Shown piece after piece: positions 1-7,574 of a DNA stretch of 28,375 nucleotides. A program made the translations under genes and the position numbers. The notes below the pieces were generated by a model that worked only from the letters and a program-made list of their open reading frames with translations, did no database searches and was not told the origin of the DNA. Source of the DNA: CAXTTV01 sp964247295 (GTDB lineage: Bacteria; Chloroflexota; Ktedonobacteria; Ktedonobacterales; Ktedonobacteraceae). Each line of letters starts with the position of its first letter. Position 1 is the stretch's first letter. The DNA is taken from the NCBI GenBank assembly GCA_964247295.1, contig CAXTTV010000043.1, positions 1 to 28,375 of the forward strand, given 5' to 3'.

Positions 1-57
1 GACTTAGAAGCGTTAGCGATGGCCTGTTATTTATTAGAGCAGGAAAAAGAGTCATAG
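1..57 (+). CDS. C-terminal end of an unidentified protein (5' partial)
   Basis: Reading from the first base gives an open frame of 18 residues (DLEALAMACYLLEQEKES) ending in TAG at 55-57. The composition is protein-like, and a strong hairpin terminator at 124-152 follows, consistent with the 3' end of a plus-strand gene that begins outside the window. Too little is present to name a family. A chance open frame of this length cannot be excluded. Confidence 0.4.
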   Translation, partial: DLEALAMACYLLEQEKES

Positions 58-123
58 CAGAGAAACAAACATCATAGTATAGATTTAAGCGAGCATCAAA
101 GAAATGTATAGAAGATTTTTCAC

Positions 124-152
124 AAAAAGAGAGGGAACTACCCTCTCTTTTT
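124..152. terminator. Bidirectional intrinsic terminator
   Basis: A perfect 12-bp stem (124-135 with 141-152) with loop AACTA is flanked by A-rich sequence on the left arm and a T-run on the right arm, so it can work on both strands. It lies between the end of the plus-strand gene at 57 and the end of the minus-strand aminotransferase at 166, so it probably serves both convergent genes. Confidence 0.85.
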
Positions 153-165
153 GTATTAGTACAGT

Positions 166-1326
166 TTATCGAAGATCATGGAGAGCACTCACAAGGGTAT
201 TAATCTCCTCATGAGTATTGTAAAAGCCGGTTGAGACGCGGAGGGTATTTGTATCGGGAATATTGCGGACATAGATATTGTATTGTTGGCTTAATTGTTG
301 AACAATCTGAGCTGAATCGTAGTTCGCAAGAGTAAAGGAAATCAGACCGCTTTTACCGGGTGCTGGAGTAAACATATGAATATCAGGAAGAGTTGAGAGT
401 TGGTGAAAAGCATAGGAATGAAGTTCTGAGATGCGCTGATACATCCACTCGTAGCCCAGGGTCTCCTCGAACCAGGTCAGGGAAGCGATTTGTCCAGCGA
501 TAGCCGCAGTCTGGCGGCCCCCGAGTTCAAAGCGTTGAGCACCCTCTAGAAGTTCCCAGTGGATACCGGGTTCGTGTTTTGTAGAGAAGTAGCCGACGTA
601 TGTTGGGGATACAGAGGGCATAGACGCCTTATTTATATAGAGAGCACCGGTACCATCGGCGCAGCAGAGCCACTTTTGCATAGGAATGGCATAGAAATCG
701 GCCTCTAAAGCCTTCACATCAATAGGGATAGCCCCAGCGGATTGAGCGCCATCGACCAGGACAGGAATATTACGAGCGTGAGCCAGACGAGAGACAGCCT
801 GGATATCGACAAGAGCGCCAGTAGTCCAGGTCACATGCGATATCACCACCAGACGTGTACGATCGGAAATCAGATCTGAAATAGCATGAGAGGCAGAGTG
901 ATCGGCGTGGGTGCCGAGGTCCGCAACCTTCACCACAATCCCGTAACGTTCCGTAAGTTGGTAGAGAGGGGCAAGCGCGCCGATATGTTCATGGTTTGTC
1001 GTAATCACCTCATCGCCGGGTTGCCAGGCGAAGCCATACGAAATAATATTCATCCCTTCGCCAGTATTATCAGTCAGAGCGATCTCCGAGGGATCGGCGT
1101 GTAGAAGGTGAGAGACGCGTAAGCGCGCCTCGTCATAGGTTTTCATAATAGACTCAAAAGCAGAGGCACCGAGGCGACCGGACTCCAGCTCATCAGAGAG
1201 TCTAGCCTGGATCGCAGCCACAGTGCATTTCGCGAGAGGGCCAAAGGTGCCAGTATTTAGATAGAGGCGGGAAGTCACAGACGGAAGCTCCTGGCGAATT
1301 TGATCGATAGAGAGGGATTGAGTCAA
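166..1326 (-). CDS. Class V (fold type I) PLP-dependent aminotransferase
   Basis: This 386-residue protein belongs to the aminotransferase class V superfamily (cysteine desulfurase, isopenicillin N epimerase and kynureninase relatives). Visible marks are the N-terminal YLNTGTFGP segment, a phosphate-binding TGEG near residue 88, the cofactor-ring motif VDGAQSAG (Asp192, Gln195) and the PLP lysine at Lys218 in MQKWLCC. The usual context is HKW, so a Gln replaces the His before the lysine. Length is normal for the family. The start is TTG, supported by AAAAGGAG seven bases upstream. The mobile cysteine loop typical of NifS/SufS desulfurases is not apparent, so an epimerase- or lyase-like role is more likely than desulfuration. 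The substrate cannot be told from sequence. The gene stands alone, converging on the terminator at 124-152. Confidence 0.85.
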   Translation of the reverse strand: MTQSLSIDQIRQELPSVTSRLYLNTGTFGPLAKCTVAAIQARLSDELESGRLGASAFESIMKTYDEARLRVSHLLHADPSEIALTDNTGEGMNIISYGFAWQPGDEVITTNHEHIGALAPLYQLTERYGIVVKVADLGTHADHSASHAISDLISDRTRLVVISHVTWTTGALVDIQAVSRLAHARNIPVLVDGAQSAGAIPIDVKALEADFYAIPMQKWLCCADGTGALYINKASMPSVSPTYVGYFSTKHEPGIHWELLEGAQRFELGGRQTAAIAGQIASLTWFEETLGYEWMYQRISELHSYAFHQLSTLPDIHMFTPAPGKSGLISFTLANYDSAQIVQQLSQQYNIYVRNIPDTNTLRVSTGFYNTHEEINTLVSALHDLR

Positions 1327-1496
1327 GAGAAAACTCCTTTTTTACAGCAGGTAGAGGTCTATAGAGAAACCCGTATCGACAGGTATATTTATATCTTATC
1401 ACAAGCAGATTGGGGATGAAATTGTCTTATTGTGATTCGTGAAATGAGAAAGTAAGATGGAGTCAAAGTATTTGAAAGAAAGGTGAAGAACCATTT

Positions 1497-2033
1497 ATGA
1501 GGATACGGCGTTACCGGGAAGGTGATATAGACACATTGGTAGAGTTGCAGCGGGAAGCGGCTGAAGTAGATGGAACGGAAGTAGTAGGAGAGGAAGGATT
1601 TCGGACCTGGTTTGATGTACCGGAAGTAGAAGCGCGGCACAACGTTTTTATCGTCACCGATGATGACGACGACCAGAACCAATGGGGGCAGGCAGAGACC
1701 CTGGAAGGGCTCGAAGGTATAGTTGCGGGGTATACCATTTTACAATTGCATCGGGGCGAGAAAGCGTATCACTTTATATGTGAGGGGACAGTTGGGCCAA
1801 TTTTTCGTGGGCAGCATGCAGGTTGGGCATTGCTCGTAAGTGCCTTAAATCGGGCACAGATATGGGCGGCAGAATTTGAATATGAAGCAGAAGGGCAGGG
1901 GATAGAAATCTATTTCGAAGCGTTATTGCCAGAGAGAGATAGGTTAGCGCCCTTCTTAGCCAGGAGATGCGAGATGGAGCCAGTAGAAGAAGCGGCTCCA
2001 TCGGGTTTACAACTATATAGAAAGCGGCTGTAA
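1497..2033 (+). CDS. GNAT-family N-acetyltransferase-like protein
   Basis: The 178-residue product starts with MRIRRYREGDIDTLVELQ, a typical GNAT beta1-alpha1 opening. It has a central strand (GIVAGYTIL) and then the acetyl-CoA loop in TVGPIFRGQHAGWALL, where Q-H-A-G-W-A stands for the usual R/Q-x-x-G-x-G/A. A run of aspartates near residue 55 (TDDDDDQNQ) lies in a surface loop. The start ATG has AAGGTG about eleven bases upstream. The last residues lie only 10 bp from the end of thyX on the opposite strand. The acceptor substrate is unknown. Divergence in the CoA loop leaves some doubt about activity, but the fold assignment is fairly secure. Confidence 0.7.
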   Translation: MRIRRYREGDIDTLVELQREAAEVDGTEVVGEEGFRTWFDVPEVEARHNVFIVTDDDDDQNQWGQAETLEGLEGIVAGYTILQLHRGEKAYHFICEGTVGPIFRGQHAGWALLVSALNRAQIWAAEFEYEAEGQGIEIYFEALLPERDRLAPFLARRCEMEPVEEAAPSGLQLYRKRL

Positions 2034-2043
2034 CAAAGAAGGC

Positions 2044-2964
2044 TCAAACCTTAGCATTCTCCGTAAAAACGCAGTAGGTAGAGTCTGGCAACTGTTTAAT
2101 CGTATAGTCGTTAAAGAGGATCGGGTCCATCTTATACAGGCAGAGGAAAGCGCGGAGAGCCAGTTCACGGATCTCGATCTCCGCGTGAGCGCTGGCACGC
2201 ATTTCAATGAAGTGTCGCCATGAGCGGACATTGCCTGTAGCCACAATAGGAGCTTCCGTCTCATTGGGGAGGACAGAGCGAGCAGTTTGCTGAACCTTCT
2301 TTCGTAGATCGGTTCGGACCTCTGCTCCAAGGATTTGAGATCCCTCTTGCTGAAGATTGAGCAAGCGTTCTGAAAGGGTCGTATATTCGTAAGCGGCGCG
2401 ATCGATCCTCTCAACGAATAAAGAGTGAAGCTGTTCATCCTGAGAGTATTCAGGACGTTCGACAAAGCGGAGAACGCGACCTGAAACATAGCGTTGACTG
2501 ACCTGGGAGTAAGCAAAGCCAGCGCGGTGGCGGATAAGTTCATGAGTCAGGCTACGAGAGACGCCATAGAAAAGCAGAGTAAAATTGGCATGTTCTAAAA
2601 CGGAGCCATGGCCAGAGCTTTTCAGATTAAAAAAATACTTTTCAGCGATATCATTATGGGAGCGTTTCTGGCCGAAGCTCATATAACAGAGTTGGCCGGC
2701 AATCTTACAAAGCTGAGAAGAGGAAGGGAGAGGAGTAGGATCATCGAGATATTCAGGGAAATGGAGAGAATCGTCGAAGCCATCGAGAAAACCGGACAGG
2801 CCTTGAAGGTTCACATGAGGACGGGCTAAAACAGAGACCCCAGGTTGTCGTAAGTAGAGTGTACCCGAGGGAGTTTGTAAAGCATCGGAACTGATAGAAG
2901 AGAAACCAGAGAGATCATCGCCCCCGTATTGGAGGAAGATCTGCTCAGGGGTAACATTAGTCAT
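2044..2964 (-). CDS. thyX: Flavin-dependent thymidylate synthase ThyX
   Basis: ThyX methylates dUMP to dTMP using methylene-tetrahydrofolate, FAD and NADPH. The family block SGHGSVLEHANF (about residues 117-128) is followed by SLTHELIRHR and the signature RHRAGFAYSQVS (Arg145-His146-Arg147). The spacing RHR-x8-S is one residue longer than the common RHR-x7-S. I chose the ATG at 2964, which has AAGGGGG upstream, giving 306 residues. The frame stays open further upstream to 3153, but that extension overlaps the HTH gene and reads as unlikely hydrophobic sequence. Even so, the protein has roughly 70 residues ahead of the conserved core, more than the usual 220-250-residue ThyX. It lies 64 bp downstream of the HTH gene and could be cotranscribed with it. 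Confidence 0.93.
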   Translation of the reverse strand: MTNVTPEQIFLQYGGDDLSGFSSISSDALQTPSGTLYLRQPGVSVLARPHVNLQGLSGFLDGFDDSLHFPEYLDDPTPLPSSSQLCKIAGQLCYMSFGQKRSHNDIAEKYFFNLKSSGHGSVLEHANFTLLFYGVSRSLTHELIRHRAGFAYSQVSQRYVSGRVLRFVERPEYSQDEQLHSLFVERIDRAAYEYTTLSERLLNLQQEGSQILGAEVRTDLRKKVQQTARSVLPNETEAPIVATGNVRSWRHFIEMRASAHAEIEIRELALRAFLCLYKMDPILFNDYTIKQLPDSTYCVFTENAKV

Positions 2965-3028
2965 AGGAGCCCCCTTACTGCTAGAAATTTTTGTGCACCA
3001 GTAGTCTAGCAGGTTGGGGGCGATTTGG

Positions 3029-3250
3029 CTACTCGTACTGGCCATCCTCAGCGGGGGGAGGAGAAGCGAGAAGAGTATTGAGAGTAGATCTGCGAATTCT
3101 ATAGGCTTGACGAGCTCCTTTATGAGGAAGAGTAATAGCCTCAAGAACGCCATTTTTAATCCAGCGTCTGACAGTCGTATCGTCGACGCGTAATTGTTTC
3201 GCGACTTCCCGGACTGTCAGAAGGTCCGTCGTCTTTTCTTGTTGTATCAC
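3029..3250 (-). CDS. Excisionase/MerR-type helix-turn-helix small protein
   Basis: This 73-residue protein is almost entirely one winged HTH of the HTH_17/excisionase type: LLTVREVAKQLRVDDTTVRRWIKNG, then a basic wing (LPHKGARQAYRIRRSTLNTLL). Such proteins bind DNA as small regulators or recombination directionality factors. No integrase or phage gene lies nearby, so a regulatory role is more likely. The start is GTG at 3250 with AGAGG six bases upstream. It lies between moaA (upstream, 201 bp) and thyX (downstream, 64 bp) on the same strand. Confidence 0.8.
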   Translation of the reverse strand: MIQQEKTTDLLTVREVAKQLRVDDTTVRRWIKNGVLEAITLPHKGARQAYRIRRSTLNTLLASPPPAEDGQYE

Positions 3251-3451
3251 GGGAACCTCTTTCTGATTAATAAGCTAAGATGGTAGACAGCCCGACGACG
3301 CGCAAATTGGTAACGGGACTGCTTCGATCTAATTATATATAAAGATAAACGGCCAAGAACCGTACAACGGATTTCTTGTAACCGATATGTTACACAATAA
3401 AAAGAGGTATCGAATAGAAAACCTCTATACGAACAGGAACCAGAAACGAGC

Positions 3452-4447
3452 TTAGCCACCAATCATAGACATGCTGCGGTTTGCGCGTTTGAACCGTTTA
3501 TCGCCGATATAGTGTTTAAGTTCTTTACGAGAAACGGCGCGCCGGAGAGCATCTGCGAGTACAGCATTGGAAGCATTAGAGCGAAGAAGGGCTCGGAGAT
3601 CAGTTTCCTCAGTAGCGAAGAGGCAGGTACGTAATTGTCCATCGGCAGTGAGACGGATGCGATCGCAAGAAGAGCAGAAAGGTTCACTGACAGGATTAAT
3701 AAAGCCGACCTCACCGACACCATCGGAAAACGTAAAGCGTCGAGCAGTTTCAGAGGGATCATCAGGAGTGATAGGGACAAGGGTGCCATGGTGTGCCTCG
3801 ATCAGAGCCTTAATCTCAGAGCCTGTGAGAATATCTTCTTTGCGCCAGAGTTGATCTGCATCGAGAGGCATAAACTCGATCCAGCGCATACTATAGGAGC
3901 GGTTGCGAGCGAAGCGAACGAACTCCAGAACCTCATTCTCACTAAGGCCACGTATAGCGACAGCATTAATTTTGACTGGATGGATAGAAGGGAACTTTTG
4001 GAGTTCGTCCAGACCTTCCAGGACGTGATTAAGTTGGTCGCGACGAGTAAGTGAAGCGAAAGCATCGCGATTGAGGGTATCGAGACTAACATTAATGCGA
4101 TGTAGCCCGGCCTCAGCGAGAGCCGCCGCCTGTTGTTTAAGGAAGACCCCATTTGTAGTTAGACTGAGGCTACGGAGCCCCTCTATCTCGTGTAGCTGCC
4201 GTACTAGATCGGGAACATCGCGTCTAGCCAAAGGCTCGCCTCCGGTCAGGCGGACCTGTTCGACTCCCAATTGTACAGCGACGTATGTAATACGCACAAT
4301 CTCTTCATAGGAGAGTATCTGGTCTTTTTTTAGCCAGGGTAAGCCCTCAGCAGGCATACAGTATGTGCAACGGAAGTTACACTTATCTGTAATAGAGATG
4401 CGCATACTCTTGATACGGCGTCCATAGCTATCAACAAGTAGTTCCAT
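3452..4447 (-). CDS. moaA: GTP 3',8-cyclase MoaA (molybdenum cofactor biosynthesis)
   Basis: MoaA is the radical SAM enzyme that turns GTP into 3',8-cH2GTP, the first step of molybdopterin synthesis. The N-terminal cluster motif is CNFRCTYC (Cys23, Cys27, Cys30), followed by TGGEPL (68-73). The second, substrate-side cluster is made by Cys258, Cys261 and Cys275 in FCSSCDRIRLTADGQLRTC. The protein is 331 residues, the family norm, and ends with the conserved tail SMSMIGG, whose terminal Gly-Gly is needed for activity in known MoaA. The ATG at 4447 has GGAAAGAG upstream. No other moa or moe gene is in the window, so the rest of the pathway must be encoded elsewhere. Confidence 0.96.
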   Translation of the reverse strand: MELLVDSYGRRIKSMRISITDKCNFRCTYCMPAEGLPWLKKDQILSYEEIVRITYVAVQLGVEQVRLTGGEPLARRDVPDLVRQLHEIEGLRSLSLTTNGVFLKQQAAALAEAGLHRINVSLDTLNRDAFASLTRRDQLNHVLEGLDELQKFPSIHPVKINAVAIRGLSENEVLEFVRFARNRSYSMRWIEFMPLDADQLWRKEDILTGSEIKALIEAHHGTLVPITPDDPSETARRFTFSDGVGEVGFINPVSEPFCSSCDRIRLTADGQLRTCLFATEETDLRALLRSNASNAVLADALRRAVSRKELKHYIGDKRFKRANRSMSMIGG

Positions 4448-4471
4448 GACAAATCTCTTTCCAACGAGTAC

Positions 4472-4501
4472 AGTTAGATAGTTTATTGCGCCTGTCTAAC
4501 T
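4472..4501. repeat. 7-bp inverted repeat upstream of moaA
   Basis: AGTTAGA (4472-4478) and TCTAACT (4495-4501) are perfect inverted arms 16 bases apart, 25-54 bp upstream of the moaA start codon. This position suits an operator or a small leader hairpin for moaA. It is too short to be the known Moco riboswitch. No factor can be named. Confidence 0.4.
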
Positions 4502-5214
4502 ATAACACATTTTCATTCACTTTGTAAATCTTAATATATTCCATAAAGTACACACAACCTAACTAATGTCCTGTACTTTGTAAACCTTCCTTTGTGCTAA
4601 TCCCGACATGCCTGCAAAGAAGCAATATTTTCCTTAGAGAAGGAAGATTTTAGCGATAAAATTTGCAAGCACTCAAACCACATGTAATTTTACTTTATCT
4701 ATGCTCGTGTGGCTTGGGAAGCGCCTTCTCAAAGAGTCATCTCAATGAAAGGAGTATAGAGTATCTATGGGAAGCGTGATTTACAAATTTTGTAGCATTG
4801 CATAGATTTTAGTTTATACTAAGAATAATAAGCTTATATAATCACAATTATCGTATGCAAACTCTCCTATAAGGTATAGCAAAAAAGTAAGATAGGATTA
4901 TCTAGAAAGCCGTATGTTTTAAATAACGCAAACATTGTATACATATTGTTATATAAAAGTATCGTCTTAAAAAGTAAAATCAGACGTAATAGGAAGCCTT
5001 TTTTAGGTTATCAAAATTTTTTTTTGAAAAAAGTAAAATGGAAGGACCACGTAAAGGAAAGTGTAATGCCTGTATCATAAAGAACGGACTATTATTTTTG
5101 AAGATTGAAAAAATGGTTAAGAGAAAAGGATCAAATCGTCAGTAGAAAAATACCTATGTACACAGTATAAACGAAAGAATCGCAGAAATTGGACAACGAG
5201 TAATCTTCAAAAGA
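4502..5214. other. AT-rich intergenic stretch with no convincing gene
   Basis: Between the moaA promoter region and the glnA terminator there is over 700 bp with no long frame on either strand, clearly richer in A+T than the flanking genes. It holds a near-perfect 14-base direct repeat, ACTTTGTAAATCTT at 4519-4532 and ACTTTGTAAACCTT at 4575-4588. It also holds inverted arms AAAGTACA (4545-4552) and TGTACTTT (4572-4579), and a run of nine Ts near 5020. No tRNA, known riboswitch or coding signal was recognised. Confidence 0.5.
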
Positions 5215-5244
5215 AAAAAGATCTCTACATGTAGAGATCTTTTT
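5215..5244. terminator. Bidirectional terminator after glnA
   Basis: A 30-base perfect palindrome centred on ACATGT, with AAAAAG at one end and CTTTTT at the other, forms a long stem with a minimal loop and a U-tract on either strand. It ends 18 bp from the glnA stop codon (minus strand), so termination of glnA is the obvious role. Confidence 0.85.
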
Positions 5245-5262
5245 GCCAGTTCAAGAAAACAT

Positions 5263-6696
5263 TTATGCGTCGTAGTAGAGAGAGAACTCCATAGGAGTGG
5301 GACGAAGACGAACCTCATTAGCCTGAGAGCGTTTCAGTTCAACGTAGTGTTCCAGCATATCGGTTGTAAAAACCCCCCCTTCGAGCAAGAAGACATGATC
5401 GGCCTCAAGAGCGTCCAGAGACTCGTGAAGAGAGCCAGGTACGGATCTAATCTCACGTAGTTCCTCTTGGGACATCTCGTAGAGATTACGATCCACAGGG
5501 CCATAGCCGTGATCGCCAGGCTCAATCTTATTGCGAATACCATCCAGGCCTGCCATCAAGAGGGCAGCGAAGGTCAGGTAAGGGTTAGAAGTAGGATCGG
5601 GTGGGCGGAACTCGACGCGCTTAGCGGAAGGGCAATCGGTGACCGGGATACGGACAGCAGCGCTGCGATTGCCTTTAGAGAAGACCAGGTTGACAGGAGC
5701 TTCAAAGCCAGGAACCAAGCGTTTATAGCTATTCGTTGTTGGGGCCGCGAAAGCCAGGATTGCGGGAGCGTGGCGGAGCAGGCCACCGATGTAATAGCGA
5801 GCGATCTGAGAGAGGCCAGCGTAGCCTTCGCCATCATAGAACAGAGGTTTTTCAGCGTTCCAGAGGCTTTGATGGACATGCATACCAGATCCATTATCGC
5901 CATAGATTGGTTTAGGCATAAACGTTACCGACTTGCCATGCTTGCGAGCAGTATTTTTAATCACATACTTATACAGCATAATATTATCGGCAGTTTTCAG
6001 AAGGGTATCGAAGCGGATATCGATCTCAGCCTGACCGGGTCCACCAACCTCATGGTGTTGTGCTTCAACGCGGACACCGAGTTCTTCGAGTTGCAGAACC
6101 ATCTCTGTACGGAGGTCCTGGAACGTATCGTTAGGAGCGACCGGGAAGTAGCCTCCCTTGACCGGCATCCGATGGCCGAGATTAGGAGTACCGCCATTGC
6201 GGCTGCTATTCCAGTGGGCCTCTTCTGAATCGACCTCAGCGTACTGGATATTATCAGTAGACTGGTAGCGAACATTATCGAAGATAAAGAACTCGGCCTC
6301 AGGACCGAAGTAACTATTTTCAGCGATACCGCTAGAGCGCAGGAACTCCTCTGCCTTCAAAGCGACGTGGCGAGGATCGCGGCTATAGAGCTTTTTTTTG
6401 CCACTGGGTCCGGGGTGAGCGACATTACAGACCAGGCTTAGAGTGGGGGCAGCGGTGAAGGGGTCCATAATCGCGGTATTTGCATCGGGAATAACCAGCA
6501 TATCGCTCTCATTGATAGCCTGGAAGCCCCGGATGCTAGAGCCATCAAACGGCTTGCCTTCAACGAAGGCATCAACATCCAGTTCATGGATAGGCATACT
6601 AAAGTGTTGCCAGGTGCCGGGGAGGTCAACGAACTTAAAGTCGACCATTTTAGCGCCGCGTTCTTTCGCAAATTGTACTACTTCTTCTGGAGTCAT
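5263..6696 (-). CDS. glnA: Glutamine synthetase type I
   Basis: GlnA condenses ammonia and glutamate to glutamine using ATP. The 477-residue length fits GSI. The beta-grasp domain carries DGSSIRGFQ (51-59). Catalytic landmarks include the metal glutamates in GPEAEFF (Glu133, Glu135), HHEVGGPGQAE (214-224), NGSGMHVHQS (268-277), TNSYKRLVPG (321-330) and FRPPDPTSNPY (Arg364). Tyr406 in DRNLYEMS matches the site adenylylated in the I-beta subtype, so control by GlnE-type adenylylation is possible. The typical C-terminus EFSLYYDA is intact. The start has AAGGAG about ten bases upstream. It lies 222 bp downstream of cofC on the same strand, far enough to have its own promoter, and ends at a strong palindromic terminator. 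Confidence 0.97.
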   Translation of the reverse strand: MTPEEVVQFAKERGAKMVDFKFVDLPGTWQHFSMPIHELDVDAFVEGKPFDGSSIRGFQAINESDMLVIPDANTAIMDPFTAAPTLSLVCNVAHPGPSGKKKLYSRDPRHVALKAEEFLRSSGIAENSYFGPEAEFFIFDNVRYQSTDNIQYAEVDSEEAHWNSSRNGGTPNLGHRMPVKGGYFPVAPNDTFQDLRTEMVLQLEELGVRVEAQHHEVGGPGQAEIDIRFDTLLKTADNIMLYKYVIKNTARKHGKSVTFMPKPIYGDNGSGMHVHQSLWNAEKPLFYDGEGYAGLSQIARYYIGGLLRHAPAILAFAAPTTNSYKRLVPGFEAPVNLVFSKGNRSAAVRIPVTDCPSAKRVEFRPPDPTSNPYLTFAALLMAGLDGIRNKIEPGDHGYGPVDRNLYEMSQEELREIRSVPGSLHESLDALEADHVFLLEGGVFTTDMLEHYVELKRSQANEVRLRPTPMEFSLYYDA

Positions 6697-6899
6697 GCTC
6701 TCAGCTCTCCTTCTGCTTCATCTATCCCGGCCTCTTTGCAGGAACGGATCGGCTCTCGTGGCCGTGGGGGTAAAGCTAGCTAAATTGCATAAAGCAGTAT
6801 AGCTACTTATATACGTGCGTCCATAAATTCATCATCGTTATGATACTCTCGTAGTAGGACTGAAGCTATAGGTAGATTACTAAAATATTCCTTTTTGTT

Positions 6900-6918
6900 T
6901 TTGTGCATGTTGCACAAA
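6900..6918. repeat. 8-bp inverted repeat between cofC and glnA
   Basis: TTTGTGCA (6900-6907) and TGCACAAA (6911-6918) are perfect inverted arms around TGT, touching the cofC stop codon. On the minus strand the hairpin is followed by A-rich rather than T-rich sequence, so it is not a canonical terminator for cofC. It could be an operator in the glnA upstream region, or an mRNA-end-stabilising stem. Confidence 0.4.
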
Positions 6919-7554
6919 TCAATTGCAATCGGAACCAATAGTCAGGGGACAATTATAATTAGAGGTTTCATAATTGGGGATTTGTTGGAGATCGTGAATA
7001 GTATCGACATCGAGTGCCAGGCCCTCAGTCTGGCAAAGTTGTATTGAGAGATCTTGTTGGTAGGCAGCCTGTTGGTAGCGTTGGAGGCTTCCGACCCCAA
7101 ACAGATAAGGGAGTATTAGAGGGGGGCGCATCAGGACCGCATTGGTTCCGGTACCTTCATGGGAAGGTGCGAGCACAACGGGGGAATAAAGAGACAGAGC
7201 GACCAATTTTCGGACATCTTCGACACTTAAAAGGGGTAAGTCAGCCGAAATTGTTAGCAGGGCCTCAGCGCCCTCAGAGAGTTCTTGTTGAGCTGCAGCA
7301 GTAAGAGCAGGATTGTGCCCGGCAAGTCTTTCTGGGAGAGGTCTGGCCCCCCAGGAAGCTGCTTGCTTGAGAACCTGTGGATCGGCACTCACAACAGAGA
7401 CGCGTTCTATCACCTCGCTATGATAGAGAGTCAGAAGAACATGATGGAGCATTGTAAGGACCAGATGTTCGCGTTGAGAAATGCTAAGATCGGGGGACAG
7501 GCGGCTTTTAGCAAGAGCCAGACTTTTCACCGGAACAATTGCTCGATAGACCAT
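6919..7554 (-). CDS. cofC: 2-phospho-L-lactate / phosphoenolpyruvate guanylyltransferase (F420 synthesis)
   Basis: CofC (FbiD) activates a three-carbon phosphoacid with GTP to give the guanylylated donor used by CofD. The nucleotidyltransferase opening IVPVKSLALAKSRLS (residues 6-20, Lys10 and Lys16) is characteristic. It is followed by SADLPLLSVEDV (metal-binding Asp) and SHEGTGTNAVLMRPP, which is the family's GTNAL-type segment. The length of 211 is normal. It is the last gene of the F420 cluster, 20 bp after cofD. Whether it uses 2-phospholactate or PEP cannot be read from the sequence. The adjacent FbiB-like reductase argues for PEP, as in mycobacteria. Confidence 0.9.
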   Translation of the reverse strand: MVYRAIVPVKSLALAKSRLSPDLSISQREHLVLTMLHHVLLTLYHSEVIERVSVVSADPQVLKQAASWGARPLPERLAGHNPALTAAAQQELSEGAEALLTISADLPLLSVEDVRKLVALSLYSPVVLAPSHEGTGTNAVLMRPPLILPYLFGVGSLQRYQQAAYQQDLSIQLCQTEGLALDVDTIHDLQQIPNYETSNYNCPLTIGSDCN

Positions 7555-7574
7555 GTTCTTCCTTTTAGATTGAT

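Noticed and set aside
1389..1738. Minus-strand frames opposite the GNAT gene
   Set aside because: They overlap the better-supported GNAT reading and have no recognisable motif or ribosome site.
2965..3153. N-terminal extension of thyX to an upstream start
   Set aside because: It would overlap the HTH gene by over 100 bases, has an odd hydrophobic sequence, and the ATG at 2964 has a good Shine-Dalgarno sequence.
4448..4520. Molybdenum cofactor riboswitch before moaA
   Set aside because: Only a 7-bp inverted repeat is present; the multi-stem Moco aptamer layout is not visible.
5467..6228. Long open frame (253 codons) on the plus strand opposite glnA
   Set aside because: It lies wholly inside the well-conserved glnA on the other strand, has no family features, and is explained by codon bias of glnA.
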